Assembly (NCBI GenBank): GCA_002336245.1
Contig: DDDG01000002.1
Location: 1 to 35,897 of the forward strand
DNA length: 35,897 nt
Source of the DNA: Flavobacteriales bacterium UBA1986
GTDB taxonomy: Bacteria; Bacteroidota; Bacteroidia; Flavobacteriales_G; Salibacteraceae
Reading direction: 5' to 3'
The notes under the pieces were generated by a model, which had not been told where the DNA came from, searched no databases, and was given only the letters and a program-made list of their open reading frames with translations. Both the position numbers and the translations under genes were made by a program. Below, one piece after another: positions 14,360 through 22,859 of this stretch (position 1 is the first letter of the stretch; every line of letters begins with the position of its first letter).

Positions 14360-16621
14360 ATGAACCTTCGTTTCCTTCTCGCACTTCTCCTATTGAGTTC
14401 AATGAGCCAAGCCCAAGAGAAAAAAGAACTCAGCTTGAAGGACGCTGTCCTGAAACAATGGACCGAATACGCTCCCAAAAGAGTCAATAATCTGAGCTGG
14501 TTGATCGACCGACCAGCCTACTCCTTTCTTGAAGAAGACAGCACGGGCTTGCGCTTAAGCATCCAATATTTGGATTCAGCACGTACGATCGAATACATCA
14601 ACTTAGAGCAATTACAGGCTTCTCACTCTGAGTTGAATGAACTCAAAAGAATGCCCAGAATCACATGGGTGAGCGCGAACTCCTTTGTCTTTCGGTTCGA
14701 CCGCGTTTTCTTCGAGTACAATTTGGAGGATAAGCAAAGCTTTTACCTCATCGAGCTTCCTGAAGAAGCCGAAAACGTGGATTTCAACTCTGAAAACTTC
14801 ATGGCAGCCTTCACCAATGGAAACAACTTACGCATTGGAACCATTGAAGGAATCATTGACGTCACAAAGGATAGCATTGAAGGCATCGTAAACGGACATG
14901 CCGTTCACCGCTTCGAATTTGGAATTAGCAAGGGAACGTATTGGTCGCCTTCGGGACGCTACTTAGCATACTACCGAAAAGACGAGCGCATGGTTACCGA
15001 TTATCCATTGGTCGACATCACCACCAAGCCTGCACAATTGCGTTCAATCAAATATCCTATGGCCGGCGACAGCAGCCATCAGGTGAGCATTCGGATCATT
15101 GACGTAGCAACACAAAAGCAAAGCGAATTGATCATAGAGGGGCCAAAAGACCAATACCTCACAAACATTCAGTGGTCTCCCAACGAAGAATCCATCTATG
15201 TCGGAATCCTAAATCGCGATCAGTCTTTCATTCAAATGAATGAATTTTCACGCGACAGCGGACTGCTTAAGCGAACTCTATTCGAAGAGAAGGACTCTAT
15301 TTATTTGCAAACCAATCATCCGATGGAATTTGTCCCGCTGAATTCTGGGGAATTTTTGTGGAGAAGTGAGGCCGATGGCTTCGATCATTTTTATGTCCAC
15401 CACATCGACAGTGGTCTTCAATTCCAAGCCAGCAAAGGAGATTTTCAAACAGATCAGTTCCTTGGTTTTTCTTCCGACAACAAAAGCTTCTTTTTCACCG
15501 CTTCCACAAACGACGGCATGGACCGCCAAGTGTACCGCAGCTCTCTTGACAGTTTCAAGCAAGTACTAATTACAGAAACTCGAGGTGTGCATTCGGCTTC
15601 GTACAATTCAAAAGCGAATGCATTGATCGTGAGTCACACATCTCTTGAAAATCCATTGACGACCTATCTATTGGACCTAGATTCAATGACTAGAGACACG
15701 CTGATTCACAACGAGAACCCAATGGACAGCATTGAATTTGGCACCATTGAATTCTCCAAACTATACACCTCTGATTCCACGATTTTAAATACGCGCATGA
15801 TTTACCCAGAGTCTTTCGACTCTAGCAAATCCTACCCAGTATTGCTCTACGTATACAATGGTCCTGGAGTTCAATTGCTGACAAACAGATGGAGAGGCGG
15901 AGCTCCAATGTGGATGAATTATATGGCGAATAAATACGACTACCTCATCTACACTGTTGACGGACGAGGAAGTGAGAACCGCGGAAAAGATTTTGAGCAA
16001 GTCATTTTTAGGCAGCTAGGGGAAGTTGAGATGGACGACCAATTTCTAGGGGTAGATTATTTGAAGAGTCTCCCCTATGTGGACAGCAATCGATTGGCTG
16101 TGCATGGTTGGAGTTATGGAGGCTTCATGACCACTTCGCTGATGATGAAAAGACCAGGAACCTTCAAGGTTGGGGTGGCCGGCGGCCCAGTCATCGACTG
16201 GAAGTATTACGAAATCATGTATACGGAACGCTACATGGATCGACCTCAAGACAATCCGGAGGGCTATACCAAAGCGAGTCTTCTAGATAAGGTAGATTCA
16301 CTTTCAGGTGATTTGATGATCATTCACGGATCCATCGACGATGTGGTGGTACCTCAGCACAGCATCGACATGCTGAAAAAGTCGGTGGAAGCTGGAGTTC
16401 AGCTGGACTTCTTTCTATACCCAATGCATCCACACAACGTTCGGGGCAGAGACCGCATTCATCTGATGGAAAAGGTGATTACCTACATCACTGAGAAAAT
16501 GGAGAAACACGCACCCGCCGAAGTTCTGCCCGTCGAGGAGAAAGCTTCTGAAGCGACTAATGAAGTTGATCAAGAGCCAAGCAAGTCTAGCATCAAAAAA
16601 ACGGAGCCTAAAAAGGATTGA
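14360..16621 (+). CDS. S9B prolyl oligopeptidase-family peptidase (dipeptidyl peptidase IV type)
   Basis: This 753-aa exported serine peptidase has a signal peptide MNLRFLLALLLLSSMSQAQ. Residues about 30-480 form the N-terminal beta-propeller (for example TYWSPSGRYLAYYRKDERMV). The alpha/beta-hydrolase domain holds the nucleophile in HGWSYGGFM (Ser585), the acid in HGSIDDVVVPQHS and the His in YPMHPHNVRG. DPP IV enzymes cut dipeptides after proline or alanine from peptide N termini in the periplasm. The final ~35 residues (from about EKHAPAEVLP) are a charged low-complexity tail that is not part of the usual domain. Confidence 0.93.
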   Translation: MNLRFLLALLLLSSMSQAQEKKELSLKDAVLKQWTEYAPKRVNNLSWLIDRPAYSFLEEDSTGLRLSIQYLDSARTIEYINLEQLQASHSELNELKRMPRITWVSANSFVFRFDRVFFEYNLEDKQSFYLIELPEEAENVDFNSENFMAAFTNGNNLRIGTIEGIIDVTKDSIEGIVNGHAVHRFEFGISKGTYWSPSGRYLAYYRKDERMVTDYPLVDITTKPAQLRSIKYPMAGDSSHQVSIRIIDVATQKQSELIIEGPKDQYLTNIQWSPNEESIYVGILNRDQSFIQMNEFSRDSGLLKRTLFEEKDSIYLQTNHPMEFVPLNSGEFLWRSEADGFDHFYVHHIDSGLQFQASKGDFQTDQFLGFSSDNKSFFFTASTNDGMDRQVYRSSLDSFKQVLITETRGVHSASYNSKANALIVSHTSLENPLTTYLLDLDSMTRDTLIHNENPMDSIEFGTIEFSKLYTSDSTILNTRMIYPESFDSSKSYPVLLYVYNGPGVQLLTNRWRGGAPMWMNYMANKYDYLIYTVDGRGSENRGKDFEQVIFRQLGEVEMDDQFLGVDYLKSLPYVDSNRLAVHGWSYGGFMTTSLMMKRPGTFKVGVAGGPVIDWKYYEIMYTERYMDRPQDNPEGYTKASLLDKVDSLSGDLMIIHGSIDDVVVPQHSIDMLKKSVEAGVQLDFFLYPMHPHNVRGRDRIHLMEKVITYITEKMEKHAPAEVLPVEEKASEATNEVDQEPSKSSIKKTEPKKD

Positions 16622-16673
16622 TCTCTGGGCAATCCTTGCATTCTCTTTGAAAATCTACCTCCCGCTTTAAGGC

Positions 16674-16700
16674 AAAAAAAAGACCCCCAAAATGGAGGTC
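16674..16700 (-). terminator. Rho-independent terminator of the LVIVD lipoprotein gene
   Basis: On the minus strand GACCTCC (16700-16694) pairs with GGGGGTC (16688-16682) around ATTTT, one U-G pair included, followed by eight T. It lies 30 bases after the stop at 16730. Confidence 0.85.
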
Positions 16701-16729
16701 CTTCCCGAATCTGTTATTTTCTTCAAGCC

Positions 16730-18070
16730 TTATTCTCCGATGCGGATAACACTCAATTCATTGAGGTCAGAAGGATTGAAGTAATCGTATTGATACAAAC
16801 CATCCTCAGCGATGAGGAAAAGAACACCGTCCAATGCAATTACATCGTAGGTGTTTAAACCCGTTTTATGGTGAATCATATTCCCGTCGATGTTGAGCAG
16901 GTTGCTGTTGTTGTACACTTTGAGTCCGTCGCTACCATCACAAACGAAAACCAATTCAGCATCTGCATCAACGCCCAATCCGTGTGGGTTCGTCATAGGA
17001 TAAGTCTTTAATAAGGTTGGCTGTTCGATGTTTTGAATATCAACTACATCCATTTGATCCGACCAACCTGGACATCGAGTTCCACCAGAACGTAGAGTAA
17101 TGTATGCAACATCTTCAGAGATCACTACAGGGTCGCAAGCATCGGCGTGAAGGAATTGTGAAATGTAGTTGGGGTCAGTTCTATTGGTAATATCGTAGAT
17201 GAACATTCCTGAGTTGCTCCCAATGAAGAGATGATCTTCATTGTAAAAGAGTGTCTCAATATTCCATCCTGGCTCAAATTTCCCTGCGGCAGTAGGATTG
17301 CTTTCGTCCTGAATGTCGAAGAAACTCACTTCATTTTGATTACTGATCACATAAAGCACCTCATCAACGACCATAAATCGGGCGAATGAACCGCCAATCC
17401 CTTCTGAAGCTCCACCTACATTTCGGGCAGCTCCATTATCTCCACTGAATCCTCCTCCAAAAGAAGCTTCAGAAGAAGTTGATGCAAACATCAAATCTCC
17501 TTCTACCGGATAATACATCGGGTAATACTGTTGATTCACATCACGCACTTCTGTGATCGTTTCGAGGGTAAAGCCAATTACAATCCCTTTCGATTCATCA
17601 ATTTCTGCAAGTGGATATGCGTAATCGTATTCAGGAATGGTGTATTCAAAGACATCTTCAATGCGCTTAACCATTTCCATGTTCTTCAAATCACCCAAAC
17701 TGAAGACGAGCAGATCAGTAAAACAATCTGCATAAAGATGATTTCCGCGAATGGCGATGTCGTTGTTGCCTGGAATGTTCAAGAAGCCAACTTTCTGAGG
17801 TGACCTCGGATTTGCATTGTCGAAGATGTGAACACCTTTTGTCCGTTCACCAATAAACAGGAAGTTCTTGTAGTAATATATCTTGCCTGGATTCTCAAGG
17901 ATTTCGGAAGTTTTGGAATATTCGATGGAACCATAGAGTTCATCGTAGGACATGTACACAGGTACATTCGCCTCATAGGTAACTTCCTGAATGACCTTGT
18001 CTTCACACGAACTGAGGCCGATTGCCAAAATAAATCCAAGAAGTATTGGAAGGAAATTTTGCTTTTTCAT
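16730..18070 (-). CDS. LVIVD-repeat lipoprotein, beta-propeller
   Basis: This 446-aa protein has a lipobox GLSSC (Cys22). Repeating units such as FLFIGERTKGVHIFDNANPR, MFIYDITNRTDPNYISQF and MDVVDIQNIEQPTLLKTY match the LVIVD repeat (short strands with x-x-x-D-x-x-x-P), which folds into a surface beta-propeller. A Gly/Ser-rich loop (SFGGGFSGDNGAARNVGG) interrupts the propeller at about residue 205. It is probably exposed on the cell surface; the partner is unknown. It is monocistronic, divergent from the outer-membrane protein gene at 18120. Confidence 0.82.
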   Translation of the reverse strand: MKKQNFLPILLGFILAIGLSSCEDKVIQEVTYEANVPVYMSYDELYGSIEYSKTSEILENPGKIYYYKNFLFIGERTKGVHIFDNANPRSPQKVGFLNIPGNNDIAIRGNHLYADCFTDLLVFSLGDLKNMEMVKRIEDVFEYTIPEYDYAYPLAEIDESKGIVIGFTLETITEVRDVNQQYYPMYYPVEGDLMFASTSSEASFGGGFSGDNGAARNVGGASEGIGGSFARFMVVDEVLYVISNQNEVSFFDIQDESNPTAAGKFEPGWNIETLFYNEDHLFIGSNSGMFIYDITNRTDPNYISQFLHADACDPVVISEDVAYITLRSGGTRCPGWSDQMDVVDIQNIEQPTLLKTYPMTNPHGLGVDADAELVFVCDGSDGLKVYNNSNLLNIDGNMIHHKTGLNTYDVIALDGVLFLIAEDGLYQYDYFNPSDLNELSVIRIGE

Positions 18071-18119
18071 TGGTGATTGAACTTAATTTGAGTCTAAATT
18101 ACAGAACTACAGGATTCTA

Positions 18120-18893
18120 ATGCGTTTATCATTAAGTCTTTTTCTACTTATTTATTGTTCGGCGAACCAATTGTTTTCGCAATCGCTTGCTTACGACCTA
18201 CTCATTCAGAAAAACGGCGATGAAGTTCGTGGACAATTCATTCGTTTTGAGGATGAGCGAGCCGTTTTTGTGACCTTCAGCGGAGATAGTTTGCGCGTTC
18301 CGTTTCAAGGCATTGCGAAAATCATGAAGTCAGCTAGCACTGAAAACCAAGGAACATCGCCGGATGATTCTCCGCGTGGGCATTTAAGAGGCAAATTCGA
18401 AAACTCCATTTCTCTCAACATCCTTTCGTCCGTACCGCCAGGCTCTAATGTCCCAATCGGCGGCTTCTTCAATTCGGCAGGCACGAGTCTTATGCTCGGC
18501 ATGGGATATCGTATAAATCCACACATCTATTTTGGTCTGCAAACCTCATTTGAAAGCATGAACGTACAGGCTCTTCCATTTTTAGCTGAAGTGAAGCTCA
18601 ATCTAAACAAGCGAAAGTTTTCTCCCTTCATCATTCTTGGGTCAGGTTATTACCAAGAAGTATGGGGTCTCGGTTTACTCTTCGACACTGGGGTTCCTGC
18701 CGTCGGATTTAAAGGCCTCACTACGAGGAATGGCCTTGGCTTCGATCTTCTTGTAACTTCGAGTGCAACACTTTCATTTACTCTCACTCACCGCTATTAC
18801 GACTTGACCTCGAACTTCGATTCTTGGAACAACCAGGTGGTTACGAAGGCTCAATTGAATCGTTTGGCCTTTGGAATTGGCCTTCAGTTTTAG
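18120..18893 (+). CDS. Exported outer-membrane beta-barrel-like protein
   Basis: This 257-aa protein has a signal peptide ending near SANQLFSQ. A first small domain (LIQKNGDEVRGQFIRF...DSLRVPFQGI, about 27-65) resembles sequences that many Bacteroidota exported proteins carry ahead of a barrel. From about residue 95 the chain alternates strands (YRINPHIYFGLQTSFES, KFSPFIILGSGYYQ, SATLSFTLTHRYYDL) and ends in IGLQF, a terminal Phe as in BAM-inserted barrels. The family is not otherwise recognised. A short hairpin AAAACA-CGAG-TGTTTT followed by T (about 18933-18949) may end the transcript. Confidence 0.65.
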   Translation: MRLSLSLFLLIYCSANQLFSQSLAYDLLIQKNGDEVRGQFIRFEDERAVFVTFSGDSLRVPFQGIAKIMKSASTENQGTSPDDSPRGHLRGKFENSISLNILSSVPPGSNVPIGGFFNSAGTSLMLGMGYRINPHIYFGLQTSFESMNVQALPFLAEVKLNLNKRKFSPFIILGSGYYQEVWGLGLLFDTGVPAVGFKGLTTRNGLGFDLLVTSSATLSFTLTHRYYDLTSNFDSWNNQVVTKAQLNRLAFGIGLQF

Positions 18894-18963
18894 ATTCTAA
18901 AACACTCATTTACATCACGATTGGACGACTGAAAACACGAGTGTTTTTCTTGTACCAAAAAGC

Positions 18964-18971
18964 TATATTTG
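18964..18971 (+). promoter_or_regulatory. -7 promoter element for the membrane pyrophosphatase
   Basis: TATATTTG is an exact TAnnTTTG match; the predicted start is near 18978, giving a leader of about 30 nt before the ATG at 19008. Confidence 0.5.
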
Positions 18972-19007
18972 CCGCCATTTTAAAATACGCTAAGACAAAT
19001 TTATCTC

Positions 19008-21302
19008 ATGAATTTTATCGCTGAGAACTTAATGATGATCATTCCAATCTTTGGACTGATCGGGCTAGCCTACATGGCTTACCTAGCTAAATGGGTCAAG
19101 AAACAAGATGCTGGTGATGCCAAAATGCAAAAACTTGCAGGCTACATCAAAGAAGGCGCCCTAGCCTTTTTGAAAGCAGAGTATCGAATGCTCGCAGTCT
19201 TTGTTGTTGTTGCCGGACTCCTCTTAGGAGTTGTATCAATGATGGTTGAGACCACACATTGGTTCATCGTTGTTGCTTTTGTTATTGGAGCGACATTTTC
19301 AGCAGTAGCTGGTAACATAGGAATGCGAATAGCGACAGACGCCAACGTTAGAACTACCCAAGCTGCAAGAACAAGTTTGATGCAAGCATTAAAGGTTGCC
19401 TTTACCGCTGGTACCGTGATGGGACTTGGCGTTGCTGGTCTTGCCGTATTCGGCTTAAGTGCCATATTCGGCTTATTAACTATGTCCTTTATGGCCGATG
19501 GTTACGACTACGTTAATATGACCATGGTGCTCGAATCCTTAGCAGGCTTCTCGTTAGGTGCTGAGTCAATCGCATTGTTTGCTCGTGTTGGTGGTGGTAT
19601 TTATACGAAGGCGGCCGACGTAGGAGCTGACCTTGTAGGTAAAGTAGAAGCAGGCATCCCAGAGGATGACCCCCGTAATCCTGCAACCATTGCAGACAAT
19701 GTGGGTGACAACGTTGGAGATGTTGCCGGAATGGGTGCCGACCTATTTGGATCTTATGTAGCTACTATGCTTGCAGCAATGGTCCTAGGTAACTATGTTG
19801 TGAACGACCATACAAGCGGAGCTGGAATGAACGACGCCTTTGGAGGTATCGGTCCAATTCTTCTTCCTGTTCTCGTTGCTGGTTTGGGGATTATCTTCTC
19901 AATCATTGGAACATTGGTGGTAAAAGTAAAAGACGACAATGCCAAGGAAGCTGACGTTCAAAGAGCATTCAACATTGGAAACTGGGGTTCTATTCTCCTC
20001 ACAGGAATCTCAACCTACTTCGTAATTAAGTGGATGCTTCCAGACACATTACAAATGTCATTCTTCGGTGAAGGAATGAAGCCTATTACTTCGAACGGTG
20101 TTTTCTTCGCTGTAATCGTTGGTTTGATTGTAGGTGGATTGATCAGTTACTTAACTGAGTATTACACGGCAATCGGGAAAAAACCAGTCAACACAATCAT
20201 TCAAAATTCATCTACTGGAGCTGCCACAAACATTATTGCTGGTCTATCTCAAGGTATGATGTCAACCTTCTTTCCAGTAATCCTATTTGCCGCAGCCATT
20301 TGGGCTGCCTATGCATTTGCAGGATTTTATGGAGTTGCCATTGCCGCGTCTGCTATGATGGCAACAACAGCCATGCAACTAGCAATTGATGCCTTTGGTC
20401 CAATCGCCGATAACGCGGGTGGTATTGCTGAAATGAGCGAACTTCCTAGTGAAGTTAGAACACGTACCGACATTTTGGATACTGTAGGTAATACAACTGC
20501 TGCAACCGGAAAAGGATTTGCGATTGCATCTGCCGCCCTGACAGCATTGGCATTATTTGCCGCTTATGTAACCTTCACAGGTATCGACGGAATCAACATC
20601 TTCAAAGCACCTGTTTTGTCTGCCTTGTTCGTTGGGGCTATGATTCCAGTTGTATTCTCTGCTCTTGCTATGAGCGCTGTTGGTAAAGCAGCCATGGCTA
20701 TGGTAAAGGAAGTGCGACGACAGTTCAAAGAAATTCCAGGAATTATGGAAGGTGAGGCTGAGCCGGAATACGACAAGTGTGTTGAAATTTCTACGGAAGC
20801 TTCCTTGAAAGAAATGATGGTACCTGGTTTACTAACCATTGTAACACCTATCGTTATAGCATTTGCAACAAAGCTCTTTACCGGCGATAACCTATTGGCT
20901 GCGGAAGTTCTAGGAGGTTATATGGCAGGTGTGACTGTATCAGGAGTTATGTGGGCCATCTTCCAAAACAATGCCGGTGGTGCTTGGGACAACGCCAAGA
21001 AATCATTCGAAGCTGGAGTTGAAATCGATGGTGTTATGACCTACAAAGGGTCTGATGCTCATAAAGCAGCAGTTACAGGTGACACAGTTGGAGATCCTTT
21101 CAAGGATACTTCAGGACCTTCGATGAACATCCTCATTAAACTAACCTGTTTGGTTGGTTTGGTCATAGCACCTATCCTCGGCGATGTTCATGGAAATGAA
21201 GGAGCAACTTCTATTGAAATCGAAGAAGAGAAGAAAATTGAAATCTCAACGGAAAGCTCCATCGACGATCCAGCCATTGAGGCAGCTGAGTATTTCAACT
21301 AG
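19008..21302 (+). CDS. hppA: Membrane-bound ion-pumping pyrophosphatase, K+-dependent type
   Basis: This 764-aa polytopic inner-membrane enzyme couples hydrolysis of pyrophosphate to export of H+ and/or Na+. The pyrophosphate/Mg site is plain: GGGIYTKAADVGADLVGKVE, EDDPRNPATIADNVGDNVGD, and DNAGGIAEM in the second half. The determinant segment reads GNTTAATGKG with Ala498 where K+-independent pumps carry Lys, so it should need K+. GFSLGAESIALFARVGG holds the membrane Glu that helps set ion choice, which I cannot call safely. A charged tail of about 35 residues (from VHGNEGATSI) extends past the core. It has its own promoter (18964) and terminator (21332). Confidence 0.95.
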   Translation: MNFIAENLMMIIPIFGLIGLAYMAYLAKWVKKQDAGDAKMQKLAGYIKEGALAFLKAEYRMLAVFVVVAGLLLGVVSMMVETTHWFIVVAFVIGATFSAVAGNIGMRIATDANVRTTQAARTSLMQALKVAFTAGTVMGLGVAGLAVFGLSAIFGLLTMSFMADGYDYVNMTMVLESLAGFSLGAESIALFARVGGGIYTKAADVGADLVGKVEAGIPEDDPRNPATIADNVGDNVGDVAGMGADLFGSYVATMLAAMVLGNYVVNDHTSGAGMNDAFGGIGPILLPVLVAGLGIIFSIIGTLVVKVKDDNAKEADVQRAFNIGNWGSILLTGISTYFVIKWMLPDTLQMSFFGEGMKPITSNGVFFAVIVGLIVGGLISYLTEYYTAIGKKPVNTIIQNSSTGAATNIIAGLSQGMMSTFFPVILFAAAIWAAYAFAGFYGVAIAASAMMATTAMQLAIDAFGPIADNAGGIAEMSELPSEVRTRTDILDTVGNTTAATGKGFAIASAALTALALFAAYVTFTGIDGINIFKAPVLSALFVGAMIPVVFSALAMSAVGKAAMAMVKEVRRQFKEIPGIMEGEAEPEYDKCVEISTEASLKEMMVPGLLTIVTPIVIAFATKLFTGDNLLAAEVLGGYMAGVTVSGVMWAIFQNNAGGAWDNAKKSFEAGVEIDGVMTYKGSDAHKAAVTGDTVGDPFKDTSGPSMNILIKLTCLVGLVIAPILGDVHGNEGATSIEIEEEKKIEISTESSIDDPAIEAAEYFN

Positions 21303-21331
21303 CAGCTTTGAAAAGTTTTAGAAAGGAAAGG

Positions 21332-21359
21332 CCCTGGTTCGATGAACCGGGGTTTTTTT
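21332..21359 (+). terminator. Rho-independent terminator of hppA
   Basis: CCCTGGTTC (21332-21340) pairs with GAACCGGGG (21344-21352), nine pairs with one U-G, then seven T. It abuts the stop codon of the convergent kinase gene. Confidence 0.9.
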
Positions 21360-21987
21360 ATGCCTTATCTCCTTGGAATAAACCATGAATCTCAGCGTCG
21401 ATCATGCTGATGATTTTCCCAAGATCTTCATTGTCATTTTTGAAGTTGTTCTCGTTCACATCGATGATGAGCAAGTTCCCTTTGTTATAGGTCGAAATCC
21501 AAGCTTCATAACGCTCATTCAATCGCTTGAGGTAATCTAAGCGGATTGCTTCTTCGTACTCTCTTCCTCGCTGCTGAATCTGACTAACCAATGTTGGAAC
21601 AGATGCACGCAAATAGATTAGAATGTCTGGTGGAGCAATGAAACTCTCGATGAGGTTGAACAATGAGAAGTAGTTCTCAAAATCGCGAGTTGTCATCAAA
21701 CCCATCGAGTGTAAGTTCGGGGCAAAGATGAAGGCATCTTCATAAATGGTACGATCTTGAACTACATCCTTGCCACTTTCACGAATCTCAAGGATCTGAC
21801 TGAATCGAGAATTCAAGAAGTAAACCTGAAGGTTGAACGACCAGCGCTGCATATCGTTGTAGAAGTCATTCAAATATGGATTGTCGTCCACATCTTCAAA
21901 ATGAGCATCCCACTTGTAGTGCTTTGAAAGTAAAGCTGTGAGTGTAGTTTTTCCTGATCCGATATTTCCTGCGATGGCTACGTGCAT
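21358..21987 (-). CDS. Deoxynucleoside kinase (dNK family)
   Basis: This 209-aa cytoplasmic kinase phosphorylates deoxynucleosides with ATP for salvage. It has the P-loop AGNIGSGKT (6-14), EDVDDNPYLNDFY at the substrate site, QDRTIYEDAFIFA (the D/E-R-S/T motif) and the LID arginines in QIQQRGREYE. Base preference cannot be read safely. It probably has its own promoter: the region 21988-22051 contains a near match TATTTTAG-like box. A second, more divergent paralogue lies at 26841-27488. Confidence 0.92.
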   Translation of the reverse strand: MHVAIAGNIGSGKTTLTALLSKHYKWDAHFEDVDDNPYLNDFYNDMQRWSFNLQVYFLNSRFSQILEIRESGKDVVQDRTIYEDAFIFAPNLHSMGLMTTRDFENYFSLFNLIESFIAPPDILIYLRASVPTLVSQIQQRGREYEEAIRLDYLKRLNERYEAWISTYNKGNLLIIDVNENNFKNDNEDLGKIISMIDAEIHGLFQGDKA

Positions 21988-22051
21988 TCTTCCTCTTAAT
22001 TTGGTGAACTAAAATAGTAATTGTCGAAGAGGCCTAGGCCCCTACGAGGAA

Positions 22052-22858
22052 CTAATTTGGAAAGGGAGTACTAATTATTTTCAACACACCCCCTTTTACG
22101 ATGAAGGCTTTGTTTTCGCGCATTCTGAATTGTTGAATTCCGTCTAGTTCTAATTTCAAATCTTCCAACTCTGGTCGATTGAGTTGAGATCGAAACAAGC
22201 TCCCCTGCTTGAGATAAAAAAGATATCCCGATTCTATTTGAAAATCTGAAATGCCCGAAATTGGAATTCTCTTGTAAAATGCCCCAAAGATGTCGAACAC
22301 GTAAATCCCGTCTTCAGAGTCAGCCACATAAAGCCACTTCCCCACTTCTTGCATTTTAACAGGATCCAACGACTTTCCCAAGACCTGCGTGAGATTACCC
22401 GTTTCAATGTTCACCTCTAAATTCTGATTGAGCCTAAACATTCCTAAATAGACTTTGTCATAAACCCACAGCCCATTGTTGTAGGAGGCGCAAACAACCG
22501 ACGACTGCTCCAAGCCTTTTTCTTGAAGGTAAAGATCGTCTGAACGAGGACCAAGCTTGTTGTCTAAAAAAGTAACAACTGAATTCCCTGGATAATGCAC
22601 CAGTATCTTGTGCGGGTTTGAGGCATCAATGCCATCGAGGTACCCCAAACTTTTATTGCTGTATTGATTTAATGTGTCGCCCGCTTCATTCAGTTGAGTC
22701 ACCTGCTCATTGAGGCCGACATAGATGTAGCCCAAATTGTCCATTTCAAAAATCGCCCTTTTATCAATCGACACCGAATTCTGCCCAAATGAGCTGTAAG
22801 CTAGGCAAGCGATAAGAAAAACAACAATTTGATATTTGAGGCAGTAAAGGTTTGGCAT
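22052..22858 (-). CDS. Exported beta-propeller-like protein
   Basis: This 268-aa protein has an N-terminal signal segment (LKYQIVVFLIACLAYSSFGQ). The remainder is a run of short strands with recurring aromatic pairs (GYIYVGLNEQVTQLN, NNGLWVYDKVYLGMFRLN, GKWLYVADSEDGIYVFD, GYLFYLKQGSLF), suggesting a small beta-propeller. The family is not recognised by name. It starts one base before the GH3 stop codon, so it is translated from the same mRNA, and the two may act together at or near the envelope. Confidence 0.7.
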   Translation of the reverse strand: MPNLYCLKYQIVVFLIACLAYSSFGQNSVSIDKRAIFEMDNLGYIYVGLNEQVTQLNEAGDTLNQYSNKSLGYLDGIDASNPHKILVHYPGNSVVTFLDNKLGPRSDDLYLQEKGLEQSSVVCASYNNGLWVYDKVYLGMFRLNQNLEVNIETGNLTQVLGKSLDPVKMQEVGKWLYVADSEDGIYVFDIFGAFYKRIPISGISDFQIESGYLFYLKQGSLFRSQLNRPELEDLKLELDGIQQFRMRENKAFIVKGGVLKIISTPFPN

Positions 22859-22859
22859 A

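Noticed and set aside
14360..16621. T9SS sorting domain on the DPP IV-type peptidase
   Set aside because: The C-terminal tail is low-complexity and charged, without the PNP motif or strand pattern of a sorting domain.
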